Origin: Candidatus Omnitrophota bacterium
GTDB lineage: Bacteria; Omnitrophota; Gorgyraeia; 2-02-FULL-51-18; JAGOUK01
Assembly (NCBI GenBank): GCA_020058965.1
Contig: JAGVCY010000033.1
Span: 1 to 10,155 of the forward strand
Length of the DNA: 10,155 nt
Reading direction: 5' to 3'
Below are positions 1 to 6,992 of this stretch, piece by piece. The notes beneath the pieces were generated by a model. The model was not told the DNA's origin and searched no databases. It was given only the letters and a program-made list of their open reading frames with translations. Positions within the stretch are counted from its first letter, which is position 1; each line of letters starts with the position of its first letter. The position numbers were made by a program, and so were the translations under genes.

Positions 1-1036
1 AGAATCTAACTTGTAAGAGGTTGCTTTGAATAAAATTCCTCACGCCCCCCAAGATCGCTTCGAACGTCGAGAAAATAAAAATCTTCATCTCTTCAAACTT
101 GATCCGAAGAAGCCCGATGAAATCTAAAATGCCGGCGATTACGGTCGTGACGATGGCGAGCGCCGTTTCGTACACCATGCGGATCCCGAGGATCCACTTG
201 GCGATAAAGCCGCCCGCGTGAATGAGCGCCGGTATGACGCGCTCGATCCAAGACGTGATCGTTTCTCGGTTTTCTTTTACCTTTGCGGTGAGCGCGATAA
301 GTAGATCTGTGAGGATTTTGAAGACCGCCTGAATGGCGTCAGACTTCGTGATCGTGTCACCCAGCGCTTCCTTGAAGTCGTCGAAGTAATTCGACAGCTG
401 CTTCAAGCGCCCGCTAAACGTATTAAGCTCACCCTCCGCCATGCCGCCGTAGAGCCGTTGCAGGACGCTTAAGGCATACGCCGCCTTTTCGCTCTGCGTC
501 ATGTGCTTTAGGATTTCGTTGTTGGAAGCCCGTAGCTCGGGGATGTAGCGGCCAAGCTGCTCGACGTTTCCGGCTAAGGCGTTTCCGACGAGTTTGGCCG
601 ATGATTCGTAATCGACGAGGCCCGAGGCGGCCAGATCGGTCGCAAGACGCGCTCCACGCATCGCCTGATCCAAATCTTTCGTGTAGGGAATGAGCTTCTG
701 AAGAAGCGTGTAGGCCTGCGTATCGGTGTAGAGCGTCGACTTTTGGATGGAGTCGGCAAAGCTCTCGATTTTTTCTTTGTTGTCTTTGAAAGAGATGCCG
801 ACGTTCGTGAGGGATACGCCGAGTTTTCGGATAGCTGCTTCTTCCTCGGCGGACTCTTTGATGATGTCTTTTAAGGCCAGACCAAACCCGATGGCTGCGA
901 CGGTGGTCGTGACCCAGTTAGTTGCAAGACGCTTTATGTCATCGGCGAAAACCTTGATCCTTCCCCGCACTCCCTTCAGTACCGGTGAAAGATGATCCTT
1001 TAAAGTCAAAATCGCCTGGAGTTCTTTTTTCTCCAT
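1..1036 (-). CDS. Tail tape measure protein, N-terminal 345 residues (runs off the left edge)
   Basis: The minus-strand frame is open from ATG 1036 to the left edge, giving 345 codons and no stop. Tape measure proteins set tail length and are packed inside the tail tube; they are usually the longest tail gene, so most of this one lies outside the window. Visible support: a helix-rich sequence, an early hydrophobic patch (about residues 43-58), amphipathic helical segments rich in Lys, Glu, Leu and Ala through about residue 260, and a strongly hydrophobic region at about 268-312 that could form membrane-spanning helices, as in many tape measures. The start follows the T-like stop by two bases and has an AAGGA eight bases upstream. 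Position directly after tube and chaperone genes matches lambda H. Function is inferred from position plus composition; no specific motif was recognised. Confidence 0.85.
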   Translation of the reverse strand, partial: MEKKELQAILTLKDHLSPVLKGVRGRIKVFADDIKRLATNWVTTTVAAIGFGLALKDIIKESAEEEAAIRKLGVSLTNVGISFKDNKEKIESFADSIQKSTLYTDTQAYTLLQKLIPYTKDLDQAMRGARLATDLAASGLVDYESSAKLVGNALAGNVEQLGRYIPELRASNNEILKHMTQSEKAAYALSVLQRLYGGMAEGELNTFSGRLKQLSNYFDDFKEALGDTITKSDAIQAVFKILTDLLIALTAKVKENRETITSWIERVIPALIHAGGFIAKWILGIRMVYETALAIVTTVIAGILDFIGLLRIKFEEMKIFIFSTFEAILGGVRNFIQSNLLQVRF

Positions 1037-1038
1037 GC

Positions 1039-1350
1039 TTATTTTCCTTCATTCGTTTTTCGAATAGCTTCAATTTCATGCTCGATCACCGAAAAAGCTT
1101 CGAGAAGCTTCGCGGGCTGTAATGCAATCGTTCCTTCATTCACTAAAAAGCCCCTGCGGTAATACGCGAAATACTTGAGGTATAACGCGCTTTGGAAGCT
1201 GACAAGCGACACCGGGCACCGATCAAGCGGCTCTCCGTCAAACTCCCATCTGTTGGGAACGGGGCTCGGCCGCGCGAAGCCGTGATCGACCCTCTCGGCC
1301 GTCGTGCATTTACGGCAATCCAGCCCCAGCTCCGAGGCGTGGACTGCCAT
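1039..1350 (-). CDS. T-like tail assembly chaperone extension (normally reached by -1 frameshift)
   Basis: This 103-aa frame lies between the G-like gene and the tape measure, the slot of lambda T. Residues carry a CxxC pair (C12, C15), H23 and a third cysteine at 45 in RCPVS; the C-terminal half is helical and charged. It has an ATG at 1350, but the nearest SD-like GGAG (1371-1374) is more than 20 bases upstream, a poor distance for independent initiation. The frame is in -1 register with the G-like gene and continues without a stop back to the slippery site, so it is most likely made as the C-terminal part of a G-T fusion. In lambda the T domain recruits tube subunits onto the tape measure-chaperone complex; that role is inferred here. 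Free initiation at the ATG cannot be excluded. Confidence 0.8.
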   Translation of the reverse strand: MAVHASELGLDCRKCTTAERVDHGFARPSPVPNRWEFDGEPLDRCPVSLVSFQSALYLKYFAYYRRGFLVNEGTIALQPAKLLEAFSVIEHEIEAIRKTNEGK

Positions 1351-1763
1351 TCTTAGTTTTTTCTTTCTGTCTCCGAGAGAGCATTGCCCTTGCGGATTTC
1401 CTGCGCGAGCTCCCGGATGATGTCGGCCGGGATCCGCTGAAGCACCCTGTCACTCAAAACTTGGGATGACCCGCCGGCACGTCCTATCGTGTTGAAATCG
1501 GGTTTGATTTCCTCGCCGTTTTTGCCGCAGAAGTTCTGCCAGCCCTTGAGACCGTAGCGCACGAACTCGAGCTCCCGGCCCATGAGGTTGGCTTTGATCT
1601 TCGTGTCTTCGGTGTCCATGTTGTATTCGACATCGACCTTGTCGAGTTTGGACATCGTGATCGAATCGATCACGCCGATTTTCCAAACGGTGGGCTTTTC
1701 GGACTTCTCGTCCGCTTTGCAGACGTAGTCGCGTGTTTCGTTGATGTCGACCGCGTAAATCAT
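1039..1763 (-). CDS. G-T fusion tail assembly chaperone, predicted -1 frameshift product
   Basis: Joining the 136-codon G-like frame to the T-like frame by a -1 slip at 1356-1362 gives a protein of about 241 residues: 136 from G, two linking residues (Leu, Arg) and the 103 T-like residues. In lambda a small fraction of ribosomes make gpGT, and the G to GT ratio is needed for tail assembly; both proteins are absent from the finished virion. The same arrangement is conserved in position in many long-tailed phages even where sequence similarity is lost. The slippery sequence, register and stem-loop are seen here; actual shifting and its efficiency are inferred. Confidence 0.8.
1314..1374 (-). 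promoter_or_regulatory. Programmed -1 ribosomal frameshift signal of the G/G-T chaperone pair
   Basis: Read on the minus strand. The heptamer AAAAAAC (1362-1356) is phased A AAA AAC in the G-like frame, followed at once by stop TAA (1355-1353). An SD-like GGAG (1374-1371) lies eight bases upstream of the heptamer, comparable to the stimulator in dnaX. Seven bases downstream (spacer TAAGAAT) begins a stem: GGCAGTCC (1348-1341) pairs with GGATTGCC (1321-1314), eight pairs with one G-U. Inside it, after an A-U pair and a bulged C, GCCTC (1338-1334) pairs with GGGGC (1327-1323), closing a six-base loop. Slipping back one base reads CTA AGA ATG GCA into the T-like frame. All three standard elements of a bacterial -1 signal are present at ordinary spacings. 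Confidence 0.9.
1353..1763 (-). CDS. G-like tail assembly chaperone, 136 aa
   Basis: The start is ATG 1763, preceded by AAGGAG at an eight-base spacing and lying 16 bases after the tail tube stop; longer in-frame starts would run back into the tube gene and ignore this site. The protein begins MIYAVDINETRDYVC, is acidic and mixed alpha/beta in the first 90 residues, and ends in a charged helix finishing ETERKN. Length matches lambda gpG (about 140 aa). It would bind the tape measure protein and keep it extended or soluble during tail assembly. Identification rests on its place between tube and tape measure, its length and the frameshift signal at its 3' end, since sequence in this family is poorly conserved. 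Confidence 0.85.
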   Translation of the reverse strand: MIYAVDINETRDYVCKADEKSEKPTVWKIGVIDSITMSKLDKVDVEYNMDTEDTKIKANLMGRELEFVRYGLKGWQNFCGKNGEEIKPDFNTIGRAGGSSQVLSDRVLQRIPADIIRELAQEIRKGNALSETERKN

Positions 1764-1779
1764 GGTTTTTTCTCCTTTT

Positions 1780-2712
1780 TTAAGTGAATACGATGGAAAG
1801 TTCGTCGTCGCCCGACGTGTTTTCTGCGAGCATGAACTGCGTGTCGTAGACCGCGACACCCTCGTCGTCGGAATACTTAACGCCGGTCGAGACGCACTTC
1901 GGGGCACTTATCGTGCAAATGTTCCCCGCTTGGGCACCGATCACGATCCCCAAGGCGCGTGCCGTCGAAGCCTTCCAATCGCCCCAAAAAGGATGCGTCG
2001 CCTCAACCACGGCTTCCGGATTGAATGACCCTTGAGGTTTCCGGTCGCCGATGCGGAAAGACCCCACGCCCGAAGGCGCATTGAAGCTTTCCCGGCGCGA
2101 AAGAGCGTTGCCGTAATCGATGCTCAATGCCGACGCCACCGCCGCGTAGCCGCCCCAAGTGAACGAGGCGTTGTAGACAATGGGCGGGAGCGTCGTTTCG
2201 CTCATCGTGATCGAGGGCGCGGCGGCCGCGGACACGTCGTTGTAGAGCCCTTTGAACGTCCAGCTGATCGTTCCGTACTTTCCGGCTTCGAGATTTAAGA
2301 CATAGGTGCCGCGGGCTCCGGTGATCTTGTGAAGATTGCCGTCTTTGTAGACGTAGAACGTGAGCGATTTGACGCTCGTCTCGGCCGATTGCGGCGCGTA
2401 GGTGACAGACACGCCCGCCGAAATCGTTTGGCCCATTCCGCACCCTTGAAGGAGTTTTCCGATCTTGGGTGCGGTACCGGCCGCGCCTGAGCCTTTGATT
2501 TCGGTTTTGAAGGTGAGTTGGGCTTCTTTCATGCCGATGACGGGTGCGGCCTTGGAAAGCGTGTCGCGGTAATAGTCACGCTCCAAGACTTCGCCGGTCG
2601 GCTCGACTTCAACATCTGCCGCGTAAATGCCGTCATCCGCCGCCACCGGCACCGGATCCGTTCCGTAGGTGCTTTCGAGTTCCAAGAGAATTACTGTTTT
2701 TCGTGTAAGCAT
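1780..2712 (-). CDS. Major tail tube protein (gpV position), 310 aa
   Basis: Starts at ATG 2712 with GGAGGAG directly upstream. The N-terminus (MLTRKTVILLELESTYGTDP) and the following stretch on paired beta segments (YYRDTLSKAAPVIGMKEAQL) resemble tail tube proteins of long-tailed phages. The body is rich in Gly, Ala, Ser and Thr with alternating beta-strand patterns, as expected for a beta-sandwich subunit that stacks as hexameric rings. A central segment (about 150-160, YGTISWTFKGLY) is typical of tube folds. At 310 aa it is longer than lambda gpV (about 246 aa); the extra C-terminal part could be an outward-facing domain, as in gpV, but that is inference. It sits just before the tail chaperone pair and after the terminator-like gene, the standard tail order. 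Confidence 0.85.
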   Translation of the reverse strand: MLTRKTVILLELESTYGTDPVPVAADDGIYAADVEVEPTGEVLERDYYRDTLSKAAPVIGMKEAQLTFKTEIKGSGAAGTAPKIGKLLQGCGMGQTISAGVSVTYAPQSAETSVKSLTFYVYKDGNLHKITGARGTYVLNLEAGKYGTISWTFKGLYNDVSAAAAPSITMSETTLPPIVYNASFTWGGYAAVASALSIDYGNALSRRESFNAPSGVGSFRIGDRKPQGSFNPEAVVEATHPFWGDWKASTARALGIVIGAQAGNICTISAPKCVSTGVKYSDDEGVAVYDTQFMLAENTSGDDELSIVFT

Positions 2713-2729
2713 TTTTCTCCTCCCTAGAT

Positions 2730-3194
2730 TTAAGCCGCCTGCGCGGAGTTATCCGCCAGGTGGCGGTAAAGAATTTCGACGCCGATAATGAGTCCCGCGT
2801 GACCGTTGCCGACCTCCGCTCCGAAAGGAATCACTTCCTGAATGTCGGTGTCAACGGCTTTCCCGCCGCGCGTGACGTCGGCGTAAAGCGCTTTTTCGAT
2901 GTCCTTCAAAATGCTATTCAGCACCGTGTCCGTTGCACTCGCGTCGCCCTCGTCTTGCCGCGTATAAAGCTCGAGATAAACTTTGAGCCGCGCGGTGATG
3001 AGCGGGTTCGGGCCCTTCTTTTTCTCCTCAGGTCCCGCCGTGATCACGATGCAGGGAACGTCTTTCAGCGGGTTGCCTCTTTGCTTCCAGCGCTGGACGC
3101 TTGCGACGTCATTCTCGAAGCCGTTTGCTATCCCGATTCCGCTTAAAACTGTCTCGATGTCGCTTAAGATTGCCTCCCGAACGGATACCGGCAT
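2730..3194 (-). CDS. Tail terminator-like protein (gpU position), 154 aa
   Basis: ATG 3194 directly follows the TAA of the upstream gene (TAAATG), with no strong SD, so translation is probably coupled to that gene. The N-terminus (VREAILSDIETVLSGI) is a helix typical of the small alpha/beta tail terminator or tail completion proteins; a central segment (CIVITAG, then LKVYLELYTR) looks like the strands, followed by a helix (about 88-105) and a final strand (IIGVEILYRHL). Such proteins cap the head-proximal end of the tail tube and stop its growth. Length is close to lambda gpU (131 aa). The assignment comes from order between the gp10/Z-like and tube genes plus this secondary-structure pattern; it was not recognised from a catalytic or unique motif. 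Confidence 0.7.
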   Translation of the reverse strand: MPVSVREAILSDIETVLSGIGIANGFENDVASVQRWKQRGNPLKDVPCIVITAGPEEKKKGPNPLITARLKVYLELYTRQDEGDASATDTVLNSILKDIEKALYADVTRGGKAVDTDIQEVIPFGAEVGNGHAGLIIGVEILYRHLADNSAQAA

Positions 3195-3794
3195 TTATTT
3201 ACTCAGCGCTTTCCCGATGGCGCGGTTTAGAATCGCGAACGATTCGTTCCCCATCGATTCCCAGAGGTTGTAAAAGCCGAGTCTCGGCTTGATCTCGACT
3301 TCATCCTTCAAAACGTAACGAAACTTTTTCTCGCGGCTTTTTTTCTTCGCTTGGGCGAGAAATATTTTTCCAGAAAGCTTGATCGCGACGATGTTTTTGA
3401 GATTGCGGATTTTCTTAAAACGCTCTCGGAGTTTTCCTTTGGCCGTGAACATGTCCGTCTGAAAACTCAAAGGCACCGCGATCTTGCCGCCCGCCGGATC
3501 GCGGACGATACCGCCCTCTTCGTGGAGCTTGGCGATTTTGGAATCGGAAAAAATGATGACGCCCATGTCGTCTATTTCGGGCGCGACTTTGAAAACGCGC
3601 TTAAAGTGCGTGAAGATGCCGCGATTCGACCCGCGAATCCCCGGAGGCCCTTGAAGCCGCTCCGATCTAAAGCGCTTGAGAAACTTGCGGCTCACGTGAT
3701 CAAGCGCGTCTCCGATCTCGTGCTTTAAGTTCTGCGGCGCAAGATGAAGCGCTCGCTCGAAACCCGCTGTATTGAGCCGCAAATCCATCTGCAT
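3195..3794 (-). CDS. Tail completion / minor tail protein, gpZ or HK97 gp10-like, 199 aa
   Basis: A basic protein with the segment KLHEEGG (about residues 89-95) followed by a Gly-rich turn and IAVPL (about 105-109), a pattern seen in gpZ and HK97 gp10-type proteins that join the completed tail to the head connector. Length (199 aa) is near lambda gpZ (192 aa). The start chosen is ATG 3794, which overlaps the previous stop as TGATG, a common coupling junction. A GTG at 3818 would add eight residues (207 aa), and an ATG at 3788 would remove two; neither has a convincing SD. The next gene starts immediately after the stop. Family assignment is moderate, from motif, charge and position. Confidence 0.7.
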   Translation of the reverse strand: MQMDLRLNTAGFERALHLAPQNLKHEIGDALDHVSRKFLKRFRSERLQGPPGIRGSNRGIFTHFKRVFKVAPEIDDMGVIIFSDSKIAKLHEEGGIVRDPAGGKIAVPLSFQTDMFTAKGKLRERFKKIRNLKNIVAIKLSGKIFLAQAKKKSREKKFRYVLKDEVEIKPRLGFYNLWESMGNESFAILNRAIGKALSK

Positions 3795-4141
3795 CACTTC
3801 TGCACCAAAAGACGCCACATACCGTCGTCTTTATTTATGACGTCGACAACGAACCAGCTCACAGGCGATCCTCCCGGCTGCTCTGGGAAAGACAAAGTGT
3901 CCTTTCCCTTTTGCACGGACAGCACTCCGCTTGCCGCGCGATTTGCCAAATACACTTCGCACTGGTTCTCAAGGACGTGTCCCTGATCCTGCTCGTCGGC
4001 CTCGATTTGTTTTCGGGCAATGACGGCATTGATCGACACAGGTGGCCCCCCAAAGGGGGTGTATGTGATCTCCTCGGCGAATTCGTCCGGATTCAGGAAG
4101 GAGTGACGCGCGTCATCTGGGATTTGAGACTTGAGCGTCAT
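3794..4141 (-). CDS. Head-tail connector / stopper, gpFII-like, 115 aa
   Basis: ATG 4141 lies three bases after the stop of the 61-aa gene, without a strong SD, so reinitiation is likely. The N-terminus (FLNPDEFAEEITYTPFGG) is characteristic of small phage head-tail joining proteins: a helix with FxNxDEFAE leading into a beta-rich body with a late strand segment (SWFVVDVI) and a final MWRLLV. Such proteins complete the connector below the portal and offer the tail a binding surface. Length is nearly that of lambda gpFII (117 aa). Order between the FI-position and Z-like genes agrees. A C-rich hairpin-like stretch inside it (about 4046-4059) encodes the FGGPP turn and is probably only codon-level coincidence. 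Confidence 0.72.
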   Translation of the reverse strand: MTLKSQIPDDARHSFLNPDEFAEEITYTPFGGPPVSINAVIARKQIEADEQDQGHVLENQCEVYLANRAASGVLSVQKGKDTLSFPEQPGGSPVSWFVVDVINKDDGMWRLLVQK

Positions 4142-4144
4142 AGG

Positions 4145-4330
4145 TCATTTGTCGTCTTTGGCCTCACGGAGCTCGACCTGCACCTGCCCAAGTTGCACCG
4201 CCTTGGCGACGTCCTCGGCCGAGATGTTCCGCGCCAAAGCCCCTTCCATGAGAACCGTGCCCGCAAGGATGTCGGCTCCCCGGATTTTTTTTGTTTCGGC
4301 CAAAACAAGACATACTTTTCCCTTTGCCAT
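4145..4330 (-). CDS. Small unknown phage protein in the FI position, 61 aa
   Basis: ATG 4330 has AAGGAG nine bases upstream. The protein begins MAKGKVCLVLAETKKIRGAD and continues with a short segment (about 21-47) in which Gly, Leu and Val alternate, then a charged C-terminus (ELREAKDDK). It is about half the length of lambda gpFI and shares no motif I recognise with it. The site between capsid and connector genes is where many phages carry a short beta-rich protein of unknown role. A second ATG overlaps in another frame five bases earlier (ATGAAAAATGG) but yields a shadow reading. I consider the gene real because of its SD, its tight spacing to the next gene and its plausible composition; function is unknown. 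Confidence 0.7.
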   Translation of the reverse strand: MAKGKVCLVLAETKKIRGADILAGTVLMEGALARNISAEDVAKAVQLGQVQVELREAKDDK

Positions 4331-4362
4331 TTTTCATGACTCCTTGATTTTCAAAGAACCGA

Positions 4363-5355
4363 TTACGATAAAGTGCCCAGAACCCCGTGTTGCCAATAGC
4401 CGTAACCGACGTTTCGGCTGGCCTTGATGCCGAAAAGCCACTGGTTGTTCTTGAACTCTTCTTCGGAGCCCTCGGCGATGGACTGCACTTGGATCCCGAG
4501 TGACTCGTCGTTAGCCTGCGACGCGCCGTCGAGCAACTCCGCCTGACGGATGAAGGGCTTCGCCCGGCCGTCGGTGCGGAACACCGCGAGCTTGTCCGTC
4601 CATGTGAGCTCGGGGTTCGCCTCGACATCGAGCCGCCAGCCCCTGTCCATGAGACCAGCCAGCGGGTTGTTGCGGACACCCGCGCCGGTCTCGAGGTTGC
4701 GCTCGAAGATGGCCTGCTGAGCCGCGCCGAAAAACGACACCGGCACCATCACGAGAAACTGCTTGGCGAAGCGGTTCATCGGACGGTTCTGGTCGTTTTT
4801 GAGCGTGTACATGTGCTGGATCATCTTCATGATGACGTTTGCGAGCTCGTTCGCCGTGGGATTGGTCGGAGTCGTGATGTTGAGCTCCGAGTAATCCGAC
4901 GCCGAGAGGTCGTTTGATTGAGCCGGGCTGTCGCCTTCCTGATGATCCGTGTCGAAGAAGAACTGCCCGTCATAACAGGCAGACGACTCCGCGTTTTGGA
5001 TGAGCGCCGTCAGAAGCGTCGCCCAATGCGAGATCGCCTCGTCCACCTGCTCGCCGATGCGGATTTTGATCTGCCCGGTTTTGTCGCGCCGGATGTCGTC
5101 CACATCGATGCCGAGCGTCCCCTCATAGAGCAGGTTCTCGATCGTGATGCCGTTGACGCGCAGACCCTTCGCCTGACGTTCCCCGATCCAGCGCCTCAAG
5201 GCCGGTGAGAAGCCGAGCCATTTGTAGTTCTCGAACTGCTGGTTCGAAGGAAAAAGCATACTAACCTTCGGAATCCATGTGACACCCGACGCGGCCTCCA
5301 AGGCCTCGAAGAACTGGCCAATGACGTCGCGGCTTGAAAGTTGTTTAAGACCCAT
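4363..5355 (-). CDS. Major capsid protein, Mu gpT-like, 330 aa
   Basis: ATG 5355 has AGGAGG closely upstream. The sequence shows the layout of the Mu-like major head subunit (gpT) family: an early RRWIGER (about 54-60) followed by a short strand, an NLLYEGTLGID segment (about 74-84), an acidic-basic DDIRRD (86-91), and GQFFFDTDH (130-138) followed by a Gly/Ser loop and SNDLSA. The C-terminal half alternates helices and strands, ending in an aromatic Gly-rich tail (YGYWQHG). Mu gpT is about 305 aa. The protein would form the icosahedral shell with the HK97 fold. It lies after protease, scaffold and decoration genes, the lambda E position. Abundant product expected; its strong SD agrees. Confidence 0.88.
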   Translation of the reverse strand: MGLKQLSSRDVIGQFFEALEAASGVTWIPKVSMLFPSNQQFENYKWLGFSPALRRWIGERQAKGLRVNGITIENLLYEGTLGIDVDDIRRDKTGQIKIRIGEQVDEAISHWATLLTALIQNAESSACYDGQFFFDTDHQEGDSPAQSNDLSASDYSELNITTPTNPTANELANVIMKMIQHMYTLKNDQNRPMNRFAKQFLVMVPVSFFGAAQQAIFERNLETGAGVRNNPLAGLMDRGWRLDVEANPELTWTDKLAVFRTDGRAKPFIRQAELLDGASQANDESLGIQVQSIAEGSEEEFKNNQWLFGIKASRNVGYGYWQHGVLGTLS

Positions 5356-5383
5356 TTTTTGATCCTCCTTTTTCGATTAAAAA

Positions 5384-5800
5384 TTAAAGCGACCTGACCT
5401 GCACGCCCTCGAAGTACACGACACAGCGCGTACCCGAAACCCACCTGGCCACCTTGCCGATGGCCGAGTTGCCGGATGAGGTGAGCGTGAAGGCGTCGTC
5501 ATCCGACGCATACACCGTCTGTCCCACATCGTCGGCGGATGCCACGCCCGTGACGTTGAGCTCGATTTTGCCGCGCTCAAAAACCTTCACGTTTCGCGCG
5601 CTCGCGGCCCCGGCCGAATTGTCGCAACGTTCCTTGGCGAATCCGAGAAAAGGGTCCGCCGCCACAAGAGGCCTGGCCAACCCCGATCCGTTGTCGCCGA
5701 CGGCCGCGCCTTCGTAGATGATGTCCGACGCGATGACCGGTAGTTCGTTGAATTCCCCAGCACCGAATGCGCGGGGCTTGTCCTGAGCGAGTGTTGCCAT
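5384..5800 (-). CDS. Capsid decoration / cement protein (DUF2190-like), 138 aa
   Basis: ATG 5800 follows AGGAGG (5815-5810). The small Gly, Ala, Val and Asp-rich protein has the run VTGVASADDVGQTVYASDDD (about 84-103) followed by FTL and IGKVARWV, a pattern characteristic of DUF2190-type capsid cement proteins, which bind the outside of expanded shells and stabilise them. Length is a little above lambda gpD (110 aa). It precedes the capsid gene with 28 bases between them, as D precedes E in lambda. Cement proteins of this kind often accompany Mu gpT-type capsid genes. The function is assigned from this family resemblance and location. Confidence 0.8.
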   Translation of the reverse strand: MATLAQDKPRAFGAGEFNELPVIASDIIYEGAAVGDNGSGLARPLVAADPFLGFAKERCDNSAGAASARNVKVFERGKIELNVTGVASADDVGQTVYASDDDAFTLTSSGNSAIGKVARWVSGTRCVVYFEGVQVRSL

Positions 5801-5825
5801 TTTTCAGTTCCTCCTTTTCGAGTAG

Positions 5826-6281
5826 TTATTTCTTAAGTTCTTTGACCTGTCCGCGTTTCACCGCCTTCACATAGGCGGTGTACGAGCCCAGCGACGAGAA
5901 TTCCTTCTGGATCCCGGGCTTCGTCTCCCAGTCGCGCTTGCACTGCTCATCAACCGAGAGATTCGAAGCATCCCCGGCCTGGTCGCCGTCGCCCGGGCCC
6001 GGCGTTTTCGGGGCGTGGGTTTCAAGGTCCTTGATCCGCTGATCCTTGAACTTTCCCTCGGCGGCGTCGACGCTGTCCCCGTTCTCAATCGCCGTCTTCG
6101 AAAGCACCCGCATGTTGAGATATTCGGGAAGCTCCGATTTTGCGAGAATCCCGAGAACACGCTTTCTTTCGCTCGCCGCGCCTTCCGAAAGACCCGCGGC
6201 CTTGGCCTCGCTCGACAACGCGTCGGCAAGATCCGGCCGTTCGGCCTTCAACATTTCAAGTGTCAAACTTTTAAGATCCAT
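5826..6281 (-). CDS. Nested scaffold protein from an internal start, 151 aa
   Basis: An in-frame ATG at 6281 within the protease gene (Met238) is preceded by AGGAGG (6295-6290) at an ideal eight-base spacing. The predicted product contains only the helical scaffold region (starting MDLKSLTLEMLKAERPDLAD) through the basic C-terminus, without the protease. This mirrors lambda Nu3, made from a start within gene C, so that many scaffold copies accompany few proteases. Codons for the linker residues KKEES (AAA AAG GAG GAG AGT) create the SD, so it could be partly coincidence of Lys-Glu coding; the position exactly at the domain boundary argues against that. Confidence 0.75.
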   Translation of the reverse strand: MDLKSLTLEMLKAERPDLADALSSEAKAAGLSEGAASERKRVLGILAKSELPEYLNMRVLSKTAIENGDSVDAAEGKFKDQRIKDLETHAPKTPGPGDGDQAGDASNLSVDEQCKRDWETKPGIQKEFSSLGSYTAYVKAVKRGQVKELKK

Positions 6282-6992
6282 CTGACTCTCCTCCTTTTTG
6301 GATTCGTCCGATTTCATGTTTTGATATCTGTTCAAGAAAGCGCTCGCTTTCTCCACCGCTTCCGGATTTTGAATAAACCTTTCGAGAAATTCGGCGAAAC
6401 CCGCCGAGAGCTTCACGTTGTCCGGAAAGAATTTCCCGAAAAATCCCTCATTAGCCGCCGGTTCGTCCACGACGTCGACCGAAGAAAGTTTGGCGACCCG
6501 GAGCCGCGCGGGGAGGGTCTGACCTGCCGCATCTTTTTTCGGCGTCTTGCCGTCTGCCTCTAGCTGTTCCTCAAGGTCGTATTCCAGAAGAACAACCGAT
6601 GCCCCGAAGGCCTCCGGGTCGTTTTCGGCCAAATCCATCACATAGGTCGCAAGATCGCCGTCCGGCGTTTTGTATGCCGACTCGTCGAAGTAAAGATCGG
6701 CGCGGACGATGTCGCCTTCCTTGCCGAAGTTTTTGACTCGTCCCAAAAATGTCCCGAGCGCTTCGCTCGACATCATGGGGTGTCCAAAGCGCGACTTGAG
6801 GCCCGTTTTCAGGTTGTTTCCGGCCAAGACAACCTGATCGAGCGTCGCATCGTCGATTTCCCAACCTCTCTGGTCTTTGATGAACCCTTTGCTCATGACC
6901 GCGAAACCGCGGATGATTCCTTTTTCGCGGTCGACGCCGAACCCCTGCTTGATGCCTCTTGCGATTTCCGTTCTTAAAAGCTCACGCTTCAT
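5826..6992 (-). CDS. Capsid maturation protease with C-terminal scaffold domain, 388 aa
   Basis: The N-terminal part (about 1-185) looks like a phage prohead serine protease: SRFGHP places His71, AFGASVV places Ser132, and VDVVDEPA (172-179) is the conserved acidic segment near the end of such domains. After a charged linker (about 200-237) comes a helical scaffold-like region with AERPDLADAL and GAASERKRVLGIL, then a Gly/Asp-rich spacer and a basic C-terminus (KAVKRGQVKELKK) that could bind capsid subunits. The protease would cut scaffold and capsid termini and itself inside the prohead. The start is ATG 6992 (GGAG six bases upstream), overlapping the portal stop by 11 bases; TTG 7007 is an alternative adding five residues. 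Lambda gpC is about 439 aa, but whether this fold is of the gpC/S49 or the herpesvirus-like class was not tested. Confidence 0.85.
   Translation of the reverse strand: MKRELLRTEIARGIKQGFGVDREKGIIRGFAVMSKGFIKDQRGWEIDDATLDQVVLAGNNLKTGLKSRFGHPMMSSEALGTFLGRVKNFGKEGDIVRADLYFDESAYKTPDGDLATYVMDLAENDPEAFGASVVLLEYDLEEQLEADGKTPKKDAAGQTLPARLRVAKLSSVDVVDEPAANEGFFGKFFPDNVKLSAGFAEFLERFIQNPEAVEKASAFLNRYQNMKSDESKKEESQMDLKSLTLEMLKAERPDLADALSSEAKAAGLSEGAASERKRVLGILAKSELPEYLNMRVLSKTAIENGDSVDAAEGKFKDQRIKDLETHAPKTPGPGDGDQAGDASNLSVDEQCKRDWETKPGIQKEFSSLGSYTAYVKAVKRGQVKELKK
6290..6295 (-). promoter_or_regulatory. Internal ribosome binding site for the nested scaffold
   Basis: A perfect AGGAGG on the minus strand within the protease gene, eight bases before ATG 6281, which is in frame with the protease. 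It determines the scaffold start. Its strength is at least that of the decoration and capsid protein sites nearby, which fits a high scaffold to protease ratio. Confidence 0.7.

Noticed and set aside
1353..1907. A longer 184-codon version of the G-like gene
   Set aside because: Its first 48 codons overlap the tail tube gene in another frame and include the SD itself translated as KKGEKT; the ATG at 1763 is properly spaced.
4046..4059. C-run/G-run hairpin (CCCCCC AAA GGGGG) that could be a terminator
   Set aside because: It encodes the FGGPP turn of the FII-like gene, is short, and lacks a T tract in either direction; placing a terminator mid-gene would cut the operon.
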